Positions 16,142 through 22,449 of a stretch of DNA of 34,505 nucleotides are shown here, piece by piece. The notes below the pieces were generated by a model, which ran no database searches, was not told the DNA's origin, and saw nothing but the letters and a program-made list of their open reading frames with translations. Source of the DNA: Clostridia bacterium (GTDB lineage Bacteria; Bacillota; Clostridia; Oscillospirales; CAG-272); assembly GCA_017411785.1 (NCBI GenBank), contig JAFQPL010000082.1, positions 1-34,505 on the forward strand. Reading direction: 5' to 3'. Both the position numbers and the translations under genes were made by a program. How positions within the stretch are numbered: position 1 is the first letter of the stretch; each line of letters opens with the position of its first letter.

Positions 16142-17131
16142 TTAACCGTTCTCCTTGTTTTCAGCATGCTTGAGCCTGCACAAAAGCGCCACTCCCGCCG
16201 CATTATCCGAAGAAAATTCGGGCTCCGCAAAATATGCATCGAAGCGTTCGGAGAGTCTATGCCTCATAATTTTGTTCGACATCACTCCGCCCGCAAAAAG
16301 AATTGGCATTCTTTGATCCATATCAAAAATCTGCTCGACCATTTCCGTAAGTGTTCTCTCTATAAAATCAAAGGTAAATGCCGCAACTGCTTTATCAGCT
16401 ACTCCGTTATCGTACATCTGCTTTGCAATATTTTCAACACCCGAAAGATTACAACATCCGTTTTTTACCGAAACTTTTCTTCTTTCGATTTTACCGTCAT
16501 AGGACTGTGCAAGACGCTCGAGCTCTCTGCCCGCGGGAAAGGCAAGTCCCATCATAACTCCGACCCTGTCTATAGCTTGTCCTGCGTTTATATCCTTGCT
16601 TTCACCAACAAGCTCGATATTAAAATCGGTTTTAGTGATATTCGGAGTAACCTTTAAGACCTCGGTAGTTCCTCCCGAAACGTGAAGTGCCAAAAAATCA
16701 CCGCTCATTAATTTTTCAACACATCCCGAAGAATATAATGCCGCCATTATATGCCCGTTCTGATGAGCTGTCTCATAAACAGGCAAGGAATTTTGCGCCG
16801 CGAAAGCATGCGCTGCCGATATTCCGCTTAAAAAGCATGGCATATAAGATCCCTCAAGGGCTCTCGGCTTTGTTGAAACTCCAACCGCAACCGGAGCAAA
16901 ATCCCTAATGCAACAGGAAAACTCATCCATAAGCGCAGGGAGATTTTTAACGTGCGCAAATAATGCGTCAGATTGCCTTAATCCTCGCTCGCCCTCTTTT
17001 ACAAAAAGCGGAGCCTTAAGATTTGCGATGACCTTCCCGTAGCTATCACATGCCGCAATTGACGTAGTATAATTACTTGTATCTATTCCTACGTAGCATT
17101 CGAGCTTAACACTCATTGTTACCGTTTTCAC
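16142..17131 (-). CDS. Kae1/TsaD-like domain protein (paralogue, not canonical TsaD)
   Basis: The 329-residue protein belongs to the ASKHA superfamily branch of TsaD/Kae1. It keeps the phosphate loop GIDTSNYTTSIA (15-26), the two metal-binding histidines as HQNGH (His123, His127; canonical TsaD has HMEGH), a VSGGTTEVL segment and a C-terminal SSDNAAGVALL whose Asp corresponds to the third ligand. The match to TsaD, which makes t6A37 in tRNA, is partial, and a separate true tsaD is expected elsewhere. It lies between nusB and xseA, where folD often sits. The start GTG at 17131 overlaps nusB by 26 bases with GGAGG 6 bases ahead; an ATG at 17116 is the alternative. Confidence 0.82.
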   Translation of the reverse strand: MKTVTMSVKLECYVGIDTSNYTTSIAACDSYGKVIANLKAPLFVKEGERGLRQSDALFAHVKNLPALMDEFSCCIRDFAPVAVGVSTKPRALEGSYMPCFLSGISAAHAFAAQNSLPVYETAHQNGHIMAALYSSGCVEKLMSGDFLALHVSGGTTEVLKVTPNITKTDFNIELVGESKDINAGQAIDRVGVMMGLAFPAGRELERLAQSYDGKIERRKVSVKNGCCNLSGVENIAKQMYDNGVADKAVAAFTFDFIERTLTEMVEQIFDMDQRMPILFAGGVMSNKIMRHRLSERFDAYFAEPEFSSDNAAGVALLCRLKHAENKENG

Positions 17132-17543
17132 CCTCGCCCTCCAACTCGTTCTTAACCGAATTGAGAACTCCGTTTACAAAGCCCTTCGCCTTAGGGTCAT
17201 CATATTTTTTAGTTAACTCAATTGCTTCATTTATCGAAACACTGCTTGGGATTTTTTCCTCAAAAAGCATCTCGTAAATAGCAAGCCGCATTATCGAACG
17301 AGAAAGCTTAGTAAGACGCGCGGTACGCCAACCATGCGAGCTTTTCTCTATCAAGGCATCTATCTTTTCCTTGTTTTCAAAAACTCCGAAATATGCGCGC
17401 TTAATATACTCATCCTCGGGGATTTCTCTGTTATCGGCAGAAAGCTCATATATCTCCTCTATCTGCTCTCCATCCTTAAACTCAGTCTCAAAAAGCAAGG
17501 ATAAAACTATCTCTCTTGCTTCTCTTCTCTTCATTCCGCTCAT
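17106..17543 (-). CDS. nusB: Transcription antitermination factor NusB
   Basis: NusB binds boxA RNA with S10 and promotes rRNA transcription. The 145-residue protein has the helical family pattern MKRREAREIVLSLLFETEF and PSSVSINEAIELTKKYDDPKAKGFVNGVLNSV. The frame is open upstream to a TTG at 17588, which would add 15 residues, but the ATG at 17543 has AAGGAAA 10 bases ahead and begins where the family begins, so I place the start there. It is the first gene of the long block and has a near-perfect promoter about 65 bases upstream. Confidence 0.94.
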   Translation of the reverse strand: MSGMKRREAREIVLSLLFETEFKDGEQIEEIYELSADNREIPEDEYIKRAYFGVFENKEKIDALIEKSSHGWRTARLTKLSRSIMRLAIYEMLFEEKIPSSVSINEAIELTKKYDDPKAKGFVNGVLNSVKNELEGEGENGNNEC

Positions 17544-17604
17544 ACAAAAAGGCTTTCCTTTCTTTAATGCAACTATACGTTTAGGCAAAAATAGCCATAA
17601 TAAT

Positions 17605-17633
17605 ATTATACCGCCAAAGCATCAAAAAGTCAA
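17605..17633 (-). promoter_or_regulatory. Promoter of the nusB-recN block
   Basis: On the minus strand TTGACT (17633-17628) and TATAAT (17610-17605) are separated by 17 bases. It lies between the tsf terminator and nusB and probably drives the long unit that reaches argS, yebC and the flippase gene. Confidence 0.8.
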
Positions 17634-17681
17634 GAAAAAATGAATATATTTATTATAATTATTCATTATATTATATGCATC

Positions 17682-17715
17682 AAAAAAACAGTCCCAAGCA
17701 GATGCTCAGGACTGT
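17682..17715 (-). terminator. Intrinsic terminator after tsf
   Basis: On the minus strand ACAGTCC... pairing is formed by 17709-17715 with 17688-17694 (7 bp around a 14-base loop), followed by a run of T residues (A-run 17682-17688 on the plus strand). It ends the rpsB-tsf transcript and isolates it from nusB. Confidence 0.82.
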
Positions 17716-17738
17716 CCTGTTTTATAAATCAAACGATA

Positions 17739-18671
17739 TCAGTTTCCGCCTGCGAGCTTTGCTATCTCAGCTGCGAAATCCTCTTCCTTCTTTTCGATTC
17801 CCTCACCCTTTTCAAAGCGGTAGAAGCCGGTTATCTTGATGCTTCCGCCAAGCTCCTTAGCGGTTTTCTCAACATACTTGCCAACCTTGAGGTCATCATC
17901 CTTGAAGTACTCCATATCAAGCAAGCAATTGTTCTCATAGAACTTTCCAAGCTTACCTACTACCATCTTCTCAAGAATGTTTTCAGGCTTACCTGCGTTC
18001 TTGGGATCGTTTGCCATCTGAGCAAGAATAATTGCCTTCTCATCCTCGATAACCTTTGCGGGAACAGAGTCTCTGTCAAGATAAGGGGTTGTAAATGCGC
18101 CGATCTGGAGCGCTATATTCTTTGCGAATTCTGCAAACGCATCGGTTGCAACGATAGCATCGTCGGCATCAAAGGTTACTACTACACCGATAGAACCTGC
18201 ACCGTGAATGTAAGTGCTGGTGTATCCTGTAGCAACTGCGAAACGGCGAATGCTTATCTTTTCACCGATAACAAATATCATTTCCTTAAGCTTTGCTTCA
18301 ACAGTAACATCGCCCTCAATATAATTTGAAGCAAGAAGCTCCTCTACATTTGCAGGCTTATTTGCAATTATAGTCTTAAGAATATTCTTTACGAACTCCT
18401 GGAAAGAAGCGTTCTTTGCAACAAAGTCGGTCTCGGAGTTTACCTCAACCATAGCTGTAATGTCGCCGTCCTTGAGAACGTCAACTATACCGTCTGCCGC
18501 TATTCTGGTAGCAGCCTTTGCATCAGCCTTAAGCTCGCCTCTCTTACGGAGGATCTTTATTGCCTCCTCAACGTCACCGTTAGCCTCAACGAGTGCCTTC
18601 TTGCACTCCATCATACCAATACCCGTCTTTGCGCGAAGCGCCTGTACGTCCTTTGCGGTAATGTTTGCCAT
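17739..18671 (-). CDS. tsf: Elongation factor Ts
   Basis: The 310-residue nucleotide exchange factor for EF-Tu has the N-terminal UBA-like region (VQALRAKTGIGMMECKKALVEANGDVEEAIKILRKRG), the hallmark SETDFVAKN, and two following core subdomains with HGAGSIGVVVTFD. AAAGGA lies before the ATG. It follows rpsB by 33 bases, the universal pairing. The next genes of the common cluster, pyrH and frr, are absent: the transcript ends at a terminator 24 bases downstream. Confidence 0.97.
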   Translation of the reverse strand: MANITAKDVQALRAKTGIGMMECKKALVEANGDVEEAIKILRKRGELKADAKAATRIAADGIVDVLKDGDITAMVEVNSETDFVAKNASFQEFVKNILKTIIANKPANVEELLASNYIEGDVTVEAKLKEMIFVIGEKISIRRFAVATGYTSTYIHGAGSIGVVVTFDADDAIVATDAFAEFAKNIALQIGAFTTPYLDRDSVPAKVIEDEKAIILAQMANDPKNAGKPENILEKMVVGKLGKFYENNCLLDMEYFKDDDLKVGKYVEKTAKELGGSIKITGFYRFEKGEGIEKKEEDFAAEIAKLAGGN

Positions 18672-18704
18672 AATCTATAATCCTTTCTCGTATTTTTGAA
18701 AAAA

Positions 18705-19460
18705 TTACTCTGCGGCCGCAGTCTCTGCCTCTGCCTCAGCCTCAGCCTCTGCGGCTTCCTCTACGGGAGCATTCTGCTCGCCCTGCTTACCCTCTATAAC
18801 CGCATCAGCAAGCGCAGCAGAAATAAGCTTTATTGCGCGGATAGCGTCATCGTTACCGGGGATAACGTAATCAGCATCGTCAGGGTCACAGTTAGTATCA
18901 ACTATAGCAACAACCGGAATTCCAAGTCTCTTTGCCTCAAGAACTGCGTTTCTCTCCTTCTTGGGGTCAACTATAAAAATAGCTGCGGGAAGAGTGTCCA
19001 TGGTCTTGATACCGCCATAGCTCTTTGTGAGGTCGAACATCTCCTTCTGCTTTGCAGCAACCTCCTTCTTGGGAAGAAGATCAAAGGTTCCATCCTCCTG
19101 CATTCTCTCAAGGTCGTTAAGACGTCTGATGGACTTCTTTATGGTCTTAAAGTTAGTCATCATTCCGCCGGGCCAACGAACGTTTACGTAGTACATTCCG
19201 CAACGGGTAGCCTCCTCTGCGATAGCATCCGCAGCCTGCTTCTTCGTACCAACGAAAAGTACGTTTCCGCCCTCTGCCGCGATGTCACGGATGAAATTGT
19301 AAGCTTCATCAAACTTTTTAACGGTCTTCTGCAAATCGATAATGTAGATACCGTTTCTTTCTGTGAAGATGTACTCCTGCATTTTAGGATTCCATCTTCT
19401 CGTGTGGTGTCCGAAATGAACACCTGCTTCAAGCAACTGCTTAATTGAGATTACAGACAT
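18705..19460 (-). CDS. rpsB: 30S ribosomal protein S2
   Basis: The 251-residue protein starts [18 protein letters not shown] and holds the usual S2 motifs [37 protein letters not shown] and [17 protein letters not shown]. The frame is open 27 codons further upstream, but AAGGAGG sits before the ATG at 19460 and the family starts there. The C-terminal tail (about 233-251) is a run of Glu and Ala encoded by a degenerate hexamer-like repeat (18717-18765), a variable end seen in Clostridia S2 proteins. It leads the rpsB-tsf operon behind a structured leader. Confidence 0.97.
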   Translation of the reverse strand: MSVISIKQLLEAGVHFGHHTRRWNPKMQEYIFTERNGIYIIDLQKTVKKFDEAYNFIRDIAAEGGNVLFVGTKKQAADAIAEEATRCGMYYVNVRWPGGMMTNFKTIKKSIRRLNDLERMQEDGTFDLLPKKEVAAKQKEMFDLTKSYGGIKTMDTLPAAIFIVDPKKERNAVLEAKRLGIPVVAIVDTNCDPDDADYVIPGNDDAIRAIKLISAALADAVIEGKQGEQNAPVEEAAEAEAEAEAETAAAE

Positions 19461-19596
19461 TTCAATGTCCTCCTTCGGTTTTTTCCACCACGTAGTACAA
19501 GACGGTTTAATTGCCCTTTGCGGGCAACACCGAGCCGTCATTTTACGGCGTGTGTGTGATTATTATTTTTACGCACAAGCTAATGCACGCAAATTA
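19461..19596 (-). ncRNA. Structured rpsB leader, possible autoregulatory element
   Basis: The leader between the promoter and rpsB is about 136 nt. On the minus strand GACGG (19539-19535) can pair with CCGTC (19505-19501), enclosing a TTGCCC/GGGCAA hairpin (about 19511-19527). The same GACGG overlaps a competing hairpin, GCCGT/ACGGC (19549-19545 with 19538-19534). Only one of the two can form. Leader control of r-protein genes by their product is common; I do not know a described rpsB leader of this shape in Firmicutes. Confidence 0.45.
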
Positions 19597-19602
19597 CGGT
19601 TA

Positions 19603-19631
19603 ATTATAGCATAACTTTTCTGCTTTTACAA
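19603..19631 (-). promoter_or_regulatory. Promoter of rpsB-tsf
   Basis: On the minus strand TTGTAA (19631-19626) and TATAAT (19608-19603) are separated by 17 bases, just downstream of the P-type-ATPase-like gene. A 16-bp perfect palindrome (19639-19654) abuts the -35 side. Confidence 0.72.
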
Positions 19632-19638
19632 GCAAGCT

Positions 19639-19654
19639 TTTGTAAATTTACAAA
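19639..19654. repeat. 16-bp perfect palindrome beside the rpsB promoter
   Basis: TTTGTAAATTTACAAA reads the same on both strands. A further TTTACAA half-site (19625-19631) overlaps the rpsB -35 element in inverted orientation to TTGTAAA at 19640-19646. It could be an operator or a weak hairpin ending the gene upstream; its AT content means chance is possible. Confidence 0.4.
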
Positions 19655-19658
19655 TTGT

Positions 19659-22448
19659 TTACATTTTGCGCTTTTGATTCTTATTTCGCGCTCGATGCAT
19701 TTTATCCGAGTTTATTTTACTTTTTGAGGCATCGTCGTTACCCGTTAAAAGCATTACCGCATAAAGCACTATTACCGCTATTGCGGGAACTACGGTAAGC
19801 AAGAAATAAAATGTGCTTCGCGTAACGAAATTACCGCTTAATCCTATCAGATCTCCTATAGGCGTAATCAAAAACGAAAGCGAAATCAAAAGCACAAACG
19901 CCAAAATCTCCGCAAGAAACAGCTTTCTTGAAAAAAGCATTTTCAAGGCAGTTCTGCTTGTTATATCAACAGTATAGATCATAGCTACGATAACAAGCTG
20001 AAGCAGCATCAAGGCAAGAAACGTAAATTCCTCCTTATATTGATGTCCGTCAAAAAGATTAAAGGAATTAAATATCGCAGGTAATATCAAGACCAATACT
20101 CCGCCTGTAACAGCGCAAATAAGCGGATTTTTATATTTTTTGATCATATCTCTGAAGCGTTGCTCGGAATATAGCTTCTTTACTGTTTTCACTGTAGGAC
20201 CTGCTCTTCTCGAGTTTGTCATAAACAGGAACAGCGCAAAAACATCAAAGCATAAGCCCAGCAAAGCAACATGGCGTGCATCAGTCACAGAAACGCCAAA
20301 TAACATCGGCAGGATTATAGCTATCAATCTTGTGATCTGCACGCAAAACAGATAGATCAAAAATCTATTAAGGTTTCTGTACGCCATTCGGCAATATTCC
20401 ATGACCCGCATAAGAGGTTCAATTCCGCCCTTACCGTTTTTGGGACGCATAAGCAGCGCATCTGCGTTTATTTTAACGGTTTGCATACAAGTCGCGCTGC
20501 TTTCCTCTCCCGGAATCTCAAGTGCGGTTATCTCCTCATCAAGTCGGCCTCGGCTTTCGGTTTTGATCGGAGCGCAGGAAATAAATACGTCAGAAATCTC
20601 AATAGCCTTTTCCGCATAATCGGAAAAACCTATGATAGTAAGAGTCTTTCCTTCGGATTTTACGAGCCCTGCAAGCTTATAGATATCGTCTGCGCCAAAT
20701 CCATTATACTCCTCATAGCTTCCAAATTCAGACGTAACAGAAAGATCACGACGTTTAAATTCAACAAAAGACGCCACTTTTTCACTTTTAAGTAAATCCG
20801 GAATTTCAGGGACTGCGAGGTCTCTGTCGTAACAATTTGAAAAGGTTATAACACCGATTCCGTTTTTGCGGAATTCGTTTACGGTATGTACTGTTGTATA
20901 GTCCAGACCTTCTCTTAACACAAGCATACCGACGAAGCATCGCGCTCCATCGCTTACCGATGTAAAGATTATCGGCTTTTTGCCGGAATTAACATTAGAA
21001 TAAAAGAGATTTTTCAGTCTTTGAATACCCTCATATGTGAGAAGCTTTTTTTCTCCCGCCAGATAAACATAAGTGCAGTCCTCAATAATACGGCTTGATG
21101 TTGAAACCTGCATTTCTTTGTTTATACCCATTTCAGTATAAACCAAAGTATCGCTTACGCTTCTGTCAACGCGCGGCAGATAGGAATTCACCGTACACCG
21201 TATTTTTAACGCCTCTCGGTCAAAGTTGGCTTTATTGAGTAATTCCTCTATTGCCATATCTATCATACCGTAAGACTTAACACCTATGCTGGGCATCGAG
21301 GAACGCGCTTGAGCATATATGGTGACCATATTAAAAAGCTCTGCCGCGCTTCCGCTCAAGCTCTCAATATCCTTTAGTGCTCCGTCCGCCGTTTCCAACG
21401 CGGCAAAATGCAAAATTCCGTCGGTAGCAATACTTCCGTCCAAAATAAATATATAATCGGTATCCGCAAGCTTGTCCAGAACACTTGCCGAACGCAATAT
21501 ACACGGATTATCCGCAACAGCAGCCTTTCTGACATATCTGTTGAAAAACGCCGCAAAGAGAGTTGAAAAGCTTGTCAACCGAAAGGTTGCCCCAAAGGCA
21601 AGCGCGATCATAATTGTTTGCGACAAGAAAGAATTTCCGCCTACAAGCTCCCCCATAAGCAAGCTGATAATACAAAACGGCAATAAGCAAATAAGCAATA
21701 TCGTGCTGAATTTGGAGCAGCTTTTTCTAAGGAGCTTCAGGGTTTGCGGAATATCATCCTCAAGGCTTTGAGAAAGTCCTCCCATCACAGATCCAAGATA
21801 GGTATAATCACCTGTAGCGATTACCACCGCACGTCCGCTTCCCTCATCAACGGTTGAACCCGCGTGAAGCATATTTACCATATTTTCAGCGTATATCTCC
21901 TCGGGGCTCACCGCACCGTTTGCATATTTTTGAAGCTTTTTCTCGGTCTTTTTGTCGATCTGCATCGTTACCTTCAGATCATCCGAGTAAACAAGTCTCG
22001 CGTCTACACCTATAACATCACCGCGCTCAACTATAATGACGTCACCTACTACGACGTCCTTATAATCAAGAACGTAAAGCTTTCCGCCCCTTATTACTCT
22101 TGCTGTTGGCAAAAACAGAGCCGAGAGAGATTCAATACTTCTTCTGTTTCTGAAATGAAGCAGAAACGAAGCGCCAAGAGACAGCAGCACAATAACCAAT
22201 ACTACACCGCCCACAGTCCCGTCTCCGAGAAAAATAGCAAAAAAGGAAACAAGAGTAAGCATAAGAAGAAAGAAATCATAAAAAAGCTCAACAATAAGCA
22301 ATCCTATATTCTTTTTTCTGACCTTAAAAAAAGCAGAATCCTTTGAAGCTCGAGCATGCGCAGCCTTTAAAGAAAGTCCCGAGGCTACGTTAGTTCTTAA
22401 CTTTTTTTCTATTTCATCAACAGGTAATGAAAACCATTTTTCGTTCAT
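19659..22448 (-). CDS. Degenerate P-type ATPase-like protein, probable pseudoenzyme
   Basis: The 929-residue protein has the full layout of a P2-type cation pump: cation-ATPase N-terminal segment (about 5-40), TM1-2 (47-95), actuator domain (105-225), TM3-4 (245-300), P and N domains (310-665) and about six C-terminal helices beginning with a canonical stalk (LMRVMEYCRMAYRNLNRFLIYL, 679-700). All catalytic signatures are lost: the A-domain TGES is absent (around 160-172), PEGL in TM4 reads FGATFRL, DKTGTLT reads DGSIATD (Asp337 kept, Lys and Thr lost), TGD reads TFSN, and GDGVNDAP reads GFSDYAEKA. The frame is intact over 2.8 kb, so it is maintained rather than decaying. It starts one base after the ClpE-like gene. 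A pump function is unlikely; a regulatory or scaffold role is inferred. Confidence 0.85.
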   Translation of the reverse strand: MNEKWFSLPVDEIEKKLRTNVASGLSLKAAHARASKDSAFFKVRKKNIGLLIVELFYDFFLLMLTLVSFFAIFLGDGTVGGVVLVIVLLSLGASFLLHFRNRRSIESLSALFLPTARVIRGGKLYVLDYKDVVVGDVIIVERGDVIGVDARLVYSDDLKVTMQIDKKTEKKLQKYANGAVSPEEIYAENMVNMLHAGSTVDEGSGRAVVIATGDYTYLGSVMGGLSQSLEDDIPQTLKLLRKSCSKFSTILLICLLPFCIISLLMGELVGGNSFLSQTIMIALAFGATFRLTSFSTLFAAFFNRYVRKAAVADNPCILRSASVLDKLADTDYIFILDGSIATDGILHFAALETADGALKDIESLSGSAAELFNMVTIYAQARSSMPSIGVKSYGMIDMAIEELLNKANFDREALKIRCTVNSYLPRVDRSVSDTLVYTEMGINKEMQVSTSSRIIEDCTYVYLAGEKKLLTYEGIQRLKNLFYSNVNSGKKPIIFTSVSDGARCFVGMLVLREGLDYTTVHTVNEFRKNGIGVITFSNCYDRDLAVPEIPDLLKSEKVASFVEFKRRDLSVTSEFGSYEEYNGFGADDIYKLAGLVKSEGKTLTIIGFSDYAEKAIEISDVFISCAPIKTESRGRLDEEITALEIPGEESSATCMQTVKINADALLMRPKNGKGGIEPLMRVMEYCRMAYRNLNRFLIYLFCVQITRLIAIILPMLFGVSVTDARHVALLGLCFDVFALFLFMTNSRRAGPTVKTVKKLYSEQRFRDMIKKYKNPLICAVTGGVLVLILPAIFNSFNLFDGHQYKEEFTFLALMLLQLVIVAMIYTVDITSRTALKMLFSRKLFLAEILAFVLLISLSFLITPIGDLIGLSGNFVTRSTFYFLLTVVPAIAVIVLYAVMLLTGNDDASKSKINSDKMHRARNKNQKRKM

Positions 22449-22449
22449 T

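Noticed and set aside
16142-17131. Annotation as canonical TsaD
   Set aside because: HQNGH replaces HMEGH, several conserved blocks differ, and the gene lies in the nusB operon without tsaB or tsaE.
17544-17588. A 15-residue N-terminal extension of NusB from a TTG start
   Set aside because: The ATG at 17543 has a ribosome binding site and begins where NusB homologues begin.
19461-19541. A 27-residue extension of S2
   Set aside because: It would cross the structured leader; AAGGAGG stands directly before the ATG at 19460 and the family starts there.
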